Origin: Nephromyces sp. MM_2019
Lineage: Eukaryota > Apicomplexa > Aconoidasida > Nephromycida
DNA: 27,535 nt
Reading direction: 5' to 3'
NCBI GenBank assembly: GCA_015657535.1
Contig: JADHZB010001477.1
Coordinates: 8,200 to 35,734 of the forward strand
Part shown: piece after piece, positions 1 through 12,334 of the stretch
Position numbering within the stretch: position 1 is the stretch's first letter
Layout of the letters: every line of letters begins with the position of its first letter
Position numbers and translations under genes: made by a program
Notes under the pieces: generated by a model
Databases searched by the model: none
What the model was told of the DNA's origin: nothing
Seen by the model: the letters and a program-made list of their open reading frames with translations, nothing else

Positions 1-30
1 CCATTTGGTAACAATGGAAGACCTAAAAAG

Positions 31-67
<37 letters not shown>

Positions 68-802
68 GTGTGTGTTGTGTGTGTTGTGTGTGTGTGTGTG
101 TGTGTGTGTTGTGTGTGTGTGTGTGTGTTGTGTGTGTGTGTGTGTGTGTGTGTTGTGTGTGTGTGTGTGTGTGTGGAGAGAGAGAGTTATATATATATAT
201 ATGTGTTTAGAAAAATATATTTTAATAATGTCTAGTTTAGAAATATGTATGCTAAACTATGCTAATATATATATATAACAGTTTGAAGATATATAACAAT
301 ATGTTTAAAATTCTAAGTAAATTTATGTGTAAATTTATGGGCAAAAATAATTTTATAAATAATATAAATAATTAGTAAATATGGACCATTAGTTAAAGAA
401 AATAATTTTCAAACTTTTAAAAAGTAATTTTTTAAAATGTATAAATAATATAAATTTGAGATGTTTAAATGATTTATATATATATATATATATATATACA
501 TGTTGATATTTATTTTAGATATCACATACATATACATTACATAGTATTATAGTTATGATACTATACCCAATTATATATCCATAAACTTACAAATTATACC
601 AAATTTTTATACACACATTAATCATATCAAATTATATTAGTAAAACTTTACCATTTTATATATTTTATATATCTATATATACACACATACTCATTTTGCT
701 ATAATGAAGCGGGAATGAACCATTTTCTTTTTTATACTCTTCCACTTCATTAGTCATTCTCTTGGTAGAGTTATAAGGTGAAATAAATGTAGGTAGAGCC
801 AT
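1..802 (-). CDS. 5' end of an unidentified gene (partial, runs off the left edge)
   Basis: I do not recognise this protein. Exon 1 (802 to 691) starts with ATG at 802-800 and encodes 37 residues beginning MALPTFISPYNSTKRM and ending SFPLHYSKM. It ends in phase 1 at a donor reading A|GTATGTG. A fitting acceptor (CTTTTTAG) lies at 25-23; exon 2 starts at base 22, restores the frame (A+GT gives Ser) and adds SLPLLPNG before the window ends. The intron of about 668 bp has a long CA tract (sense strand) just upstream of the acceptor. Support: mixed, non-AT codon use in exon 1 against very AT-rich flanks, a good donor and acceptor, and matching phase. Against: a short stretch with no family match. 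More sequence to the left would decide it. Confidence 0.55.
32..176. repeat. (TG)n microsatellite with TTG interruptions
   Basis: About 145 bp of near-uninterrupted TG with occasional TTG breaks, followed by a short GA run and a TA run to about 202. It lies in the first intron of the left partial gene, immediately upstream (sense strand) of the proposed acceptor, so the transcript would carry CA. Confidence 0.95.
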
Positions 803-2607
803 TTTTTTAATGTGTGTAGATATATATATATATATATATTAAATCTGTGTATTGATATATTAAACGTGTGCGTGTTTTAATTTGGTTTTTTTTTTATGAT
901 TGTGCACATAAAGTATGTGTATTGTCTAGGCCAAATCACAAACTATAAAATACTAACTTAAGAAGTATATTTGTTAATATTTTAAAATTTTTTTACAAAT
1001 GTTAACTTAAAATAGCTTAATTAACTTCTTAAAGATGTGTGTATGTTTACTTATGTTTGTGCATGTGTTTATATGTGTACATAAATAAATAATCCTCTAT
1101 ATAAAATTTAAAAACTAAAAAAGTCTTTTAAGTAATAAAAATTGTTAAAGAATAAATAGTTTTTGCTTTAAGAGTAAAAAATTTAATTAAATAAATTATT
1201 ATTAAAATCAAATTTAAATTATTAATTCAATGATTTATAAACAAAATGCTATTCTTTTAAATATTCACACATCCTATGTATATATATTTATATCTTCTGT
1301 AATTTGTTTGAAGTTTAAAAAAATATTAAAATTTTGCACATTAGTTATATATATGCACCCACCAACTTGCATATATATATATCTATATATATATTTATCT
1401 AGACTTTTTAAAGGCTTAAATTAGAGTTGTTATAACATATATATATATATATACTATTAACTAGAAAAAAAATTTGATTGGATAGGTTTATTGCTTATTA
1501 TGAATGCTTATTGTTTCTTATATATATGTTAATACATATATATACCCATGTGTTTCTTTATATCTTGATTAAATCACAAGTGCATAGTGTGTTTGTGTAT
1601 GTGTGTAACAAAAAAGATGTATATAAATTATAGGATTGTTTTTTAGTTAAATTTTATAACACACATTGAATAAGTTTATTTAAAACAAAGTATATAGTTA
1701 AATTATTTATACACACACTTTTGTAATTATAAGCTCAAGTGTATTAATAATACATACATACATTTATGTAAATAGACACATACACAAACAAACGCAAACA
1801 TAATATATATATATTTAAATCTATATAAACTCACGCACGTTCAAACAACTTACATAAACAGACACAAACATGTATATTTACATAAGAATCCACACATATA
1901 TTTATATGTGTATTATTTATACATAAATATAAAACATACAATTTATTGAATTGTATCTCAAGGAGGATTTAAAGTGTTTTGTTATATACCAAAACAATTA
2001 TTATTTTTATATACTTAAAAATGTTTGAAGTGTGTTTAACTAAAAAGTATATATATTAGAATTAGAAGTTGTGTGTGATATATATTTAATAATATAAAAT
2101 ATAATTATGATGTCTTTGATTATATGTCAATATGTGAATAATTTTTTATATCAATTTGAATTCTTATACATATTAAATAAATAATTTATATAATAAATTT
2201 AATTTTAGGTGTAGATAGCTCTTATATTTGAGTATATATACAAGTACACATATTGTAAAAAATATAAAAAAAGAAAAACAATTTTAAAGTATAATATGTG
2301 TAGTGTGTGGTGATATATATACTTTGTTGTAGGGTAAATTATTAATATAGAACAAAAAAAAAGGCTTAAATACACAAACACAATACAAACACACACACAC
2401 ACACTCGCACATATATATAAATAATTTATAAAGATGATTTTAAGAAACATATAATATGTGTTCTTAGAAGTGAATGTATGTATATTTATAATTCAAGATA
2501 TAAAATGTGCATATGTAGCACTTATTTTTGTATAATGTGTGTGCAACAATTAAGTCAAGCTGAAAACAACCATGCACACTATATATAATATGGATGTAGC
2601 ATTCTAA
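803..2607. other. AT-rich spacer upstream of the left partial gene
   Basis: About 1.8 kb of very AT-rich DNA with short TA, TG and CA runs (for example 1436-1453, 1801-1814, 2389-2403). No convincing coding segment was found on either strand. ORFs such as 1230-1424 (+) and 2205-2450 (-) have low-complexity composition and no family resemblance. The part next to 802 presumably holds the promoter of the left gene, but no specific element could be identified. Confidence 0.6.
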
Positions 2608-2828
2608 TCAAGATAATAATGACAACCCTATACAATTTTTTATCATGTGTGTAAATTGTTTGAAATAATATTTTGTATAGTTTACACCTTGATTAATAAT
2701 ATTTATAACTAGAGTTTTAAGTTTATTTAATTTCCCAACCTCTTGTCTTGTTTGTAGTACGCTATTTGTCTGAAACAAATTTAAAGAATTTGCTATGTTT
2801 TGATTGATTTGATTCGTGTGTATGAATG
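2608..2828 (-). CDS. exon-like block of unknown gene, C-terminal end
   Basis: One minus-strand frame stays open from an acceptor-like TTTTTTCTAG (ending 2829) to TGA at 2610-2608, giving about 72 residues of mixed, helical-looking composition including NSLNLFQTNSVLQTRQEVG and LNKLKTLVINIINQG. This contrasts with the AT-rich surroundings. A second in-phase acceptor (TTTGTTTCAG, exon from 2769) also exists and could be joined in phase 0 to a GTTATA donor at 2977, which would make the block a continuation of the 2969-3042 exon. No family was recognised and no start codon can be assigned. It could be the tail of a small gene, an alternative 3' exon of the TCF25 homologue, or chance. Confidence 0.3.
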
Positions 2829-2968
2829 CTAGAAAAAATATTAAGTATTTTATAATCTTTTTGTATACAAAATTTCTTTGGATATGGTGAAATTTATAGA
2901 TTACATTATTCTAAATATTTGTTGTGTGTGTAGGTATATATAGATATATATAATGTGTAGTTAAATAA

Positions 2969-5900
2969 TTATATAACCTCAAATATTTGGGTGTATAAAT
3001 CATAGATTATATCTTGAAAACGTTGAATTGTTCGAATAGCCCCTATTTGAAAAATAGTTGGAAATAATATATATCAATATTTTTTATATTAATTACCTTA
3101 CACATTCTATATATATGTGTCAATTTATGTATATATAGGGAGTGTTCAAAATCAATAGTAAAAGTGTAGAGAAAATGATGTTAAGGAAATTCTATACATA
3201 TATAAAGGGTTCATTCATGTGGATCACTTTATGTGTGGATTCAAATAATGAATTATTTTCAACATAAAACTTACTAAATGAAGATTCTTCATTGAGGGGT
3301 AAGAGTGTACCCACAAATACAGAGAATGGGTTGATGTGCTCGTGTTCAACAGTTTGTGCTTGGATAACTCTTTCAACTACGGGTTGGTGTGGGAGCATAG
3401 ATGTTGGTATTAATCGTTGATCAATAATATTGTTAGGAATGTGTGGATTTTGTCCAAATTCTGATAATTCAATATCTCCATACTTATTGAGATCTATTAA
3501 AAATTCTGAATTTTGCCAGGAAGCAAAAAATTGGCTCAAAGCTTCACTCTTACTCTTATCCTCTGATGTGTATTTATAAAAAGGAGATTTCACATGAACT
3601 ATCAAATCATAGGGATTATGTCTGTATGTAAATGTGTGAACTAATGTGTGTTGGGCTATTCATATACACTGTTGTATCTTATGGAGTATTTAAGTATGCA
3701 TATATAAGAGATAAAGTGTATGTATATCGGGATGAATTTCATATGAACTATCAAATCATAAGGATTATTAATGCCAATTTATAAGATATTCTATTTCACA
3801 TAAAATATTTCAAGATTATTGATATCCATTGAGTGTTTACAAAAAGACTAATTGAAATTCGTGAATATAAAGTGTGTGTATTATTTTCAATAAATCTAGC
3901 CCTATAGAATCACCATAGAATTCCGCTAATTTTGCTGCAATCGATACAAGCCAAACTATGTTGATAGAGGAGTTCCATATGTCTTTATTCCTCAACAAAT
4001 AGGCCCTTAATAACAGCAGGTGTGTCCTCTTAAATCTAAGAATAGTTGAGTATAAAAGATGTCTATATGACATTCAATAAATCAGTAAAATTCCAAAGTA
4101 TATAAATTTAAGATGCTAATATAAAATGGTATATAACTTACTTGGGGTGTGTATAAAGATTTGAATCCTTAAATGGAAGAAGCCCTTGTATCTTATTGAC
4201 ATCATAAACACCTATGGGGTACAATATGTAAAATAATTTGCATATGTAATTCAGATAGTTGATATAACACATAAATATTAGTAAAGAATACTGGTTAGAT
4301 GGAGAATATTGGCTAGAAAAAAATTTAAATGTGAGAGAGTTTACTAACCTCGGATCTCAATACAAGAGTGTGTACCGATGATTGCTTCAAAGTATCTCAG
4401 GAAGTGTGGAAAAAGTAAGAAGGCTCTCATTAGGTATAAATGCCTCAGCTGGTCACTGTTTTCAAATGACTCTTTCCTCAGTAAGAAATTGTAGAAATGT
4501 TCATATTTGAGCTTTTTCACACATTGTGATGGATCCACTGTAATTAGAGAAAGAAGATTGGAGGTTATTTAAGCCAGAATGAACTCATCAATTTATTATA
4601 AATAATAAAAAATGAGAATTATATATTACATGTTTCATCGTTGTATAGTATAAATAATTAGCTTGTTATAAGTATCTAAAAATTAGAGGAAAAAGTATCA
4701 AAATGTGTATATACAACCTCTCAAAAAATATAAGAAGAAATGTTCTACCAATTAAGAGTGCATAATTAATGTCGAAGCTTATTCAAATATAGGTTGGTTT
4801 TGTATGTATAAGTAATGGCAAATATAAGGCTCACTTTCAGTAGAAGGGAGGTGTAAAGCCATAGCTATTGAAAATGCAAAATTTGGAAACATCATATCTA
4901 GTTCAGATATACCGTTTAAATTATTAATTGTGTGTGTCTTCGGTTTAAGGAATTTTTGTAGGTTTTTAATAGCGATATCTGTCCTACCAATTGTTCTATC
5001 AATTTGAGATGTGAGCATTTTGTTACAAGAGGGTGCTTCATTTTTATTTGCTGTATATATATCTTCGTTTTCAATATGTGTAGATTTGATGTGTTCCATG
5101 TAGTCTGCTGGCATTAATATATCTATATGTTCCATAACAAAATTGTGGGAAAAGTGAATCAATTCACTAAACTTTCTTGATCTTATGAAAAGGTAATCCA
5201 AGTGTAATAAACTGTGTGTGTAATCATTAGACATATCCATGGCTAGTAGTATTTTGCATATAAATAAAGGGTGGATAGTATGGCCCTGGTGGATTCTAAG
5301 GTTCATATATAGAAATAGAGCCTCATAAATGATCTTATTTTCATCCGGTAGAACATTGATCTAAATAAAAGAAAATAACTTAGCCTTGTAACTAGTGTAA
5401 ATAGTTTGAGTAAATTTGCTTGGAGATAAATTAATATACGATTGTAGTGAGGTAACTTAGATAAGTCTAAATTTACCTGTGGTAGCCCCTGAGCATCTCT
5501 TATAAACGGTGAAAAGTTAAGGGGAAATCCCATTTCCAAAGAATAGACGACAACCCTAATGAACCATTCTAAGCCCGTAATATCACGATTTGCCTGAGAT
5601 TTAATAAATAGTTTTTTCCTAAACTTGGTCAATTTTCAAAGAGGCTAAAACCAGCAAAAATAACTATTATTACATATGTTCTTTGTAGTGTAGTCTTTGT
5701 ACTAACAAAAATAACGAGTGCTATCAATAACTATTTTATTCTCAAGTAGTCAAAATATTACTAATGTTTCTGATGTTGCTTCTAACCTTTGTGTAATTAA
5801 GGTGGATATAATTGAGAAGAAGGTGAGTGTTAAAATTTGATTGAACAAGGGTTTCATTCAAATTCAATTCTTGAAATGATAACAATTGTTTCAAACCCTT

Positions 5901-6815
5901 GTCTTTGTTTTCTTCATATCTATATAATAATTAATTTTGTTAAAGTTTGAGATAGAATGGCTATTATATAGTGCCCTGTGGGCTGAAGATTTTAAAGCTT
6001 AGATTAATGGAATCTTTTGACCTTTGAAGTTAAATTAACTTACTGGTTGTCATAAACCAATGAAAAGGTTTGTGATCCAGTACTTGTTGAAGAACTAAGA
6101 AGTTTAATACCCTTAGCGTAAGGTAGGTTGTCAGAATCTTCAGAAAGCCAAGTTTGTTTTCTCCCCTGGTGCCTACCTCGTTGAGCTGAAATGTTGATAG
6201 GAGAAATGTGAATTAAATAAGAGTTTTAAGAAATTTATTACAAGCGTAAATGCCCAAAGGGACATTAAGTATTATGAGAAACAATTTTAGAAACTCACCC
6301 ATTTGATTTAATCGTTTGCGAGGGAAAATAAGACTATGGTTTTTCATTGATACCCTGGTTCCTACATCTTCACTTTCTTCTTGGGATTGTTGAAGCGATT
6401 GATTCTCTTTTATAGCATCATCAATGATTTTCCAGTCAGAGTCATTATCTTTTGAATCCTTATTATTTTTGTCGGATCTTGAATTCTTTTTTGTCTTTAG
6501 TTTGTCATCAGTCTTTTTACTAAGTTGGCTTGTTATGCCCCTTGGAGAGTCTTCTCTATGTGAAGAGAAGTGCTGATTGCTTGTAGGCTCCAAGGAAGGT
6601 TTGTCTACGAGATTGTTCTGCTCTGAGGCTATGGAATCACTTTCCGAAGCCGATTCATCTTCTAGTGTTTGCTGGGTGTCATTGTTTCCCTCGAGCCAGT
6701 GTCCAAAAAAATTGCGGTTGTTTGTTTCCAGTTCATCTTCGGAAGTGCTTAAACTTTCATCAAGATCAAATTTGGCCTGTTTAGAAAGAATCTTTCGATA
6801 TTGTCGACCAGACAT
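2969..6815 (-). CDS. TCF25: TCF25 / Rqc1 family protein, 10 exons, about 778 aa
   Basis: Homologue of TCF25 (yeast Rqc1), a ribosome quality control factor acting with the Listerin/Ltn1 ligase on stalled 60S subunits. Exons (minus): 6815-6299, 6185-6044, 5919-5787, 5593-5477, 5360-4835, 4537-4349, 4211-4142, 4062-3841, 3621-3275, 3042-2969; all junctions are GT-AG and in phase. Family landmarks: N-terminal MSGRQYRKIL followed by an acidic/Lys-rich disordered region (residues about 15-160); TWL in exon 2; EWFIRVVVYSLEMGF (exon 4); DENKIIYEALFLYMN and LLHLDYLFIRSRKFSELI (exon 5); PNFAFSIAMAL, the family's most conserved block; FLLFPHFLRYFEAI (exon 6); RFKRTHLLLLRAYLL (exon 8); NPFSVFVGTLLP near the C-terminus. 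Human TCF25 is 676 aa; the excess is mostly the N-terminal region. The C-terminus is uncertain: without the GTAAGT donor at 3274, exon 9 runs to a stop at 3194-3192. Introns are short (79-297 bp) and almost free of long TG/CA tracts. Identity is secure, the two ends less so. Confidence 0.93.
3587..3768. repeat. 33-bp direct duplication across an intron-exon boundary
   Basis: Bases 3587-3619 and 3736-3768 match at 31 of 33 positions (differences c/t and g/a). The first copy is the coding 5' end of TCF25 exon 9; the second lies in the upstream intron. The flanks do not match, so the duplicated unit is short. Confidence 0.85.
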
Positions 6816-8144
6816 CCTAAATTTGGTGTATAAATAGAATGAATATTCGATAAGAGGTAATTCATATAGCTTCGATACCTAATTAAATTAGATAAATAAA
6901 TTGCTTTTTTACTTCTTTTTGTTTTGATTGCTTTAACTAGAAGTATTTACGATACAGGATATTAAAGGAAACTCCTATTATTTTAGAAATTCAGATAAAA
7001 TGAAAGTCTTAACTTTTTATTTATAAACGAAGCTAACACTCAAATCCTGCGGAAATGATTTTGATATGGATTCATAGCTCCAAAAGGTTTCAATTTTTCA
7101 TTCAAATGTGAATGATAAACTTAAATGATTTCAAGTTTTGATATCAAGTCTAAATTGGTTACTTCACTAGTATATATAATTTTAAGATGTAATTACATTT
7201 CATCGTCATTTATATTCATTAAATTACAATATTCAATGTTTTTGCAATTAATGTTGAAATTCGATCAGTTATCAAGTAAAGTTACATGAATGCTTTTCAT
7301 ATTAATTAGGATGTGTTTTACGAGCAGTAAAAATTAAAAATCTCTTTGTTTTTTTCCCCTACTACTATCTGAAAACTATGTAAATCAGGATACATAATTG
7401 GTTAAAGGTATTCATCTTTATCTAGCTATATATATATATATTTATACATGTACAACCGTTTCAAAATTGCTTTTTTTTCATTAGAATTCAAATAAGGAAT
7501 CAGGAAAATGTATGATTATATTGAAGATATAATAATTTCAATGTACAGTTGATATATAGGTTAAATTTATCAATATCAATATTCGTTATACTAAGCTTAA
7601 AAATGTGTAATTATTTTTTCATTAAATGAGTTTATGTAGTCATGTGAATAATCGATTGGTTAAACTTGTTTTGAAATTGGTTATTTATATACGCATTCAT
7701 TATTTATAATTAATTGGTTCAATTATGCACAAGTTTATTATTTATAATCAAATTCACTATTTATAAACAAATTGATTAGTTGTGTTTAAACTAATTATTT
7801 ATAAACAAATTCATTATTTATATACAAATTCATTAGTTGTATACAAATATTTTAAAAAATTTCACAGGTTTTATTTTCAGTGTATTTATGATATCATCTT
7901 ATAATATTTGACAGATAATCATATTTATAAGAAAAGATGTACTAGAAAATATATAATTAATATATTATTTATGTTTCATATCAAATATTCACAATTTGAT
8001 GTGTGTTGTAACTCTTGTAATAAATGGTCCAAATTAAATAATTTCTTAACACGCAAATACATATAGCTAAAATAAAAAACTTGAATAATTTCTTACTTTC
8101 ACAGTACACTTTCATAACTTTTAAAAACAAATTATTATCTAATT
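6816..8144. other. intergenic spacer, TCF25 5' side / carrier 3' side
   Basis: About 1.3 kb of AT-rich DNA with no convincing gene. From about 7680 to 7850 it contains loosely repeated segments around ATTTATAAACAAATTCATT, separated by about 20-35 bp. Few TG/CA tracts are present compared with spacers further right. It should include the promoter of the TCF25 homologue near 6816 and the 3' end of the carrier transcript near 8144; neither signal could be identified. Confidence 0.6.
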
Positions 8145-10874
8145 TCATGGTTGTGTGTTTGTGTAATTTGTTTGGTGAGTTGATTCTGAATTAAACTGTT
8201 TTTGATATTTGTGTGTCTTCATCTCATTATTCTTATTCAAAGAACGTCTAATAAGAGTAAATTTGATGATTTCAAACAAACATGTTTGTAGACCTATGGG
8301 TGGTACAGTTGTATATAATTTTGAAGGTACGTTTGATAATAATTCAGAGATATTTTTATTTTGTAATAGTTCTCTCAATGCACCCCAAGTTGAGCTATAT
8401 CTTGATTTAGAGCCTTTATCCATCTATATATATGTGTATGTATGTTTATGTCTGTGTATATGTATATGTGTGTATATGCATGTGTGTGTGTGTGTGTTTC
8501 TATATGTGCGCATAAGATTATGTATATACTTTTAGTAGTCGTGCATATCAAGAAAATAATTCTCAAAAGTTGTGCGTGTCATGGATATAATTTTAAATAG
8601 TTGTGTGTGTCAAGAAATTAATTCAAACAGCGGTTGAGCATGTGAAAATTTACTTCATTTTCTACTTTTGTCTTGAGTGTTTCATATGGAGATATTAATG
8701 ATGTAGTTATGGATGTTGCAAGTAAGCCAATAACAACTGTTTTAAGGCCTGCACTCTTATTCAATGGGATAGCTGATAATGCACTCTTGAGCTAATGTGT
8801 GTAAAGTGATAAAGGTAGATATAAAGTGTAAATGTGTATGTGATTTAAATGTGTATTATGAATGTATAGAATGATAGTATTAGTAGTATAGTGCTGTAGT
8901 ATAAATATGTGTAAAACAAATGTGTAGTATGAATATTTAGAATAAATAAGTAGTATTAAAATCTAATAGGTGTGCGTATAATTAAATAAAACATGAAATA
9001 AACGAAATAGACCACACATCTCATTTGTTTTTATCATTATATATACACTTTATAATGTAAATGTTGGTGTATGCATTAGAATATGAAGTTTTAATTTTTA
9101 TTTATAATTTTACACATACTTGTTGAGTAATAGCTATACTTAATAGCATAATTGGCATACGTTTGATCAGTGAAGCTTTATAACCTTCATAAAATCCACC
9201 CAAACCTTTCTTATTAAATATAGAAGAAACACTTTCAGCAATATTGGTTGAATTTCCTATATATTATATATATATATGTATTATTGTGTGTATGTGTATA
9301 TGAGTTGTGAAATGAGGGAAATAAAAAAGTGTGTGAGTATTAGTTGAGATATATTATGTGTACAAAATGGCTAACTAACCAGAGATTATGTTTTTAATAA
9401 CAGCCGCTTGTGGCGCTGATAAAAAGGTTGAGAATATTGTACTAAAGGCCTATAATAAAAGGGAATGATGTATAATTAATACACACACATCACTATATAT
9501 ATATATATATATATGTTTTACCTGTGAAGAGTAATCTAAAAATGGTTTTGCATATATCCAAGGAATGAGAGCCCCCAACAAGTTACGAGAAGACTGAATC
9601 AATACATACACACATTTTTATATACACACAATTATATATGTACATAATAATATGTACACCCACACAAATTTGTGGTTTAATAGTGCATATAATGTGGTGT
9701 TTGTATTGTGTGTGTATAATGAATATATGATTTCATCTAAAACGTGCATGTACATTCTAAATAAAAATCTATGATTCTTATAACATACACATATATAGGT
9801 GTGTACGTACACCCTTAAATTCAATCTCAATCACATTCACACATAAGTAAAACGTTTCACAAGAGTAATAGATAGAATTAACACATATCCTTACATATAA
9901 TACACCAATTATACATACATCCTCTCATATAGTACACCAAAATTACACACGCCCACTCATGTAGTAAACGAAATTCACACACACCTACTTATATAGTAAA
10001 CCAAATTTACACATATTTACCTTTGCCATTATAATCGCCATAGCTCCAAAAGGTAAAGAAGTAAGGAAATGTGTACCCGCCCCATTCCACCAAAATTTTG
10101 ACTGTTCAAATAAATTTTTTAATGAAAGGCTATCGACGTTGTGTGTGTGTTTTTCCAAAGCAGTTGAGTAAGAAATTGGGTGTAGTGCTGTACTGGCAAG
10201 ACTACATACACAACACAAGAAAATACACACACTGATTATCTATATTATACACCTTACACACACGCATAAAAGAATTAAAGCAACTAAGATGTCTGAGAAA
10301 TATATGCTTAATTTTGTATAGATATATAGAGGTGTATGTACACACGTACACAATACATTATAAAATTGCACACTTATTTATCTAATATTTATTTAAATTC
10401 TTATCAAGCTTAAAGATGTGTGTAAATATGAAAATTAAGTTTTTGCGTTTAGTAGTTAATCATGAGTATATTTAATATGAATTTAATCATTTAAGATGTT
10501 TAGAGTAAATTTCCATACACACACCTCTTACTAATGGCCCCAGCAAAGATTTGTCCAGTGAGTGTGAGTGTCTCATTTTGTACTAACAATGGCGGTTTGG
10601 GTAATCTCAAAATTTTTTTTTTGGGGGGGAATGTGGTTGAATGTGTGTCAAGTTCACCCAAATTTTCAGGGTTACTGTGTGTAGCAAATAATGGGTATGG
10701 ATGTTGAGATGTGTGTGTATGTTTAGGTTCAAAGTAAGGTGTGTGTGTGACAGTTGTTATAAAGCAGGGTGTGCGTGTTAGTGTGTGTAAATTTTTGGGT
10801 ATGTGTGATGTAATTCGTGTAATCTGACATGTAGATACAAATAAGAAAAGGGAGAATAGTGTAAGCTTCCTCAT
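8145..10874 (-). CDS. mitochondrial carrier family (SLC25-type) protein with signal-peptide-like leader, 408 aa
   Basis: A six-helix membrane solute carrier; substrate unknown. Exons (minus): 10874-10525, 10201-10021, 9593-9522, 9449-9380, 9256-9120, 8791-8654, 8423-8145, all in phase, stop at 8147-8145. The leader has a hydrophobic core (LTLFSLFLFVST, residues 4-15), then a His/Thr/Pro-rich stretch without strong acidity up to about residue 100. The carrier domain begins near GQIFAGAISKS and shows three repeats: repeat 1 with degenerate HPISYSTALEK; repeat 2 with degenerate APQAAVIKN followed by KGLGGFYEGYKASLIKRMP; repeat 3 with a canonical PYETLK signature (P-x-E-x-x-K) and LLSNVPSKLYTTVPP. 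At 408 aa it exceeds the usual 300 or so by about the length of the leader. A secretory signal plus transit-like region would fit apicoplast delivery in an apicomplexan, but this is inference; plain mitochondrial location is the alternative. Donor 1 is GAG|GTGTGT, so the repeat supplies the splice site. Confidence 0.88.
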
Positions 10875-12334
10875 TTTCTATGAATTTTATTTTTTTTTCA
10901 AGTGTGTGTGTGTGTATGTGGGGATGTGTGTGTGTAAGGATGTGGGGGGTGGGGGGGTATGTGTGTGTGTAAGTGGGTTTTGAAGGTTTTGAGAGGGTGT
11001 GGAATGTGTATGTGGAAGTCTAAAGGGGTGTATGTATGTGTGTGAGTGTGTGTGTACATGTGAAAGTATATGGATGAGTGTGTGGGCACATGAGTCTGTA
11101 TATGTGTGTGTGGATATGTGGGGTTTGAAGTCGTGTGAGAATGTGTATGTGTGAGTGTGGGAAGGGTGGGAGTATGAGGAAGTGTGTATGTGTGTTGTGT
11201 GTAATCTATGTTTGTGTGTATGTGTGTAATGTGTAAATCGTGTATTGGAAACTCTTAAATCGAGAAATTCATTTCATCAACTTCACATAATTTCCCATAC
11301 ATTGAATGTGTGTGAAAATAGATAGAAATGTTGTTCATTAATATATATATAGTTACACACAATTTTTATATATGCTTGAAAAGCTATATACATTTTATCC
11401 TAGACATATACTTACATGCTTAACCAACTGTGCGTACCCACATTTCAAACATGCACACACCAACATATTTCAGACACACACACCAACACATTTCAGCTAA
11501 ATAGTTATTTTACACACATAAATTATTATATAAATATACACATGTTCCCATATAAATTAGATAAGTATAAGCAAAATTATCTAAATAAACAAATAAAAAT
11601 GTTACACAGTTCATACACACATCAAATAGAAAACACTACACACTTATTATTGTTGATACTTTTTAGATAAAACAATAGGAATGTATAATGTGTATAACAT
11701 TCTGGATCTAACAAAAATCACAAATTAAACAAATAAAATCAGTAAAAGTAATAAATTTATGTAATTTTGTATATATTTTAACCTATACACACATGTATAA
11801 CTACGTAATAAGCATTTACATACCCACAGTACACACAATTGTTTACAGTATGTGTGTAGGTTTTATGTGTGTAGGTTGTTTTTTTATTTAAAAATATCCA
11901 AAATAACAAACGCTTTGAGAAAATCGAAGTTTCCTAATTTTCCTAACTAAACAACTAAATTATTATATAGACCACCTAACTCGAATTGTATACAATCACT
12001 ATACACACACACACACACACAGTCACACATATAAATATATATATCTAATTCAAAATAAAAATACATACATACATAGATAACTTATTCTATCACTAAATAT
12101 ACACATGCACTCTCTAACAATGGAGCCACATACACTCTGTATAAATCACTATATTTACACACACATTCATACATACACATACGTATATATACACACATAA
12201 ATAAAATAAAAGTATATTTGATTAAAAATTAGTTTGGTACGACAAAATAAGTATTTATTTAAAAATTTATAAATTTCACACAAAAATATCCAAATTTCAC
12301 ATTTTTGGACGTTTTTATAAAAAAAAGTTTAAAA
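10875..12334. other. intergenic spacer between carrier 5' end and RRP12 3' end
   Basis: About 1.46 kb without a convincing gene. The left third (10898-11235) is TG-rich with G runs; the rest is AT-rich with scattered ACACAC. The ORFs 10898-11089 (-) and 11416-11670 (+) are repeat or low-complexity readings. The carrier promoter should lie here; no element was identifiable. Confidence 0.6.
10898..11235. repeat. degenerate TG/GTG-rich tract upstream of the carrier gene
   Basis: About 340 bp of TG dinucleotide runs broken by GGG, GTA and GAG, starting 24 bp upstream of the carrier's start codon. On the sense strand it is CA/CCC-rich. It may overlap the promoter or 5' UTR. Confidence 0.85.

Noticed and set aside
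5..278. Overlapping CVCV-rich ORFs on the plus strand
   Set aside because: Pure readings of the (TG)n tract, which is open in all frames; no flanking coding signal.
6577..6837. 86-aa plus-strand ORF
   Set aside because: Antisense shadow of TCF25 exon 1, whose minus-strand frame matches the family.
8209..8535. 108-aa plus-strand ORF
   Set aside because: Antisense of carrier exon 7 followed by TG repeat.
10898..11235. Telomeric or subtelomeric TG/GGG repeat
   Set aside because: No regular G-rich telomere unit; it lies between two conserved housekeeping-type genes.
11265..11310. Short minus-strand frame MYGKLCEVDEMNFSI as an upstream exon of the carrier
   Set aside because: Only 15 codons, no good donor, and the carrier already has a plausible start and leader.
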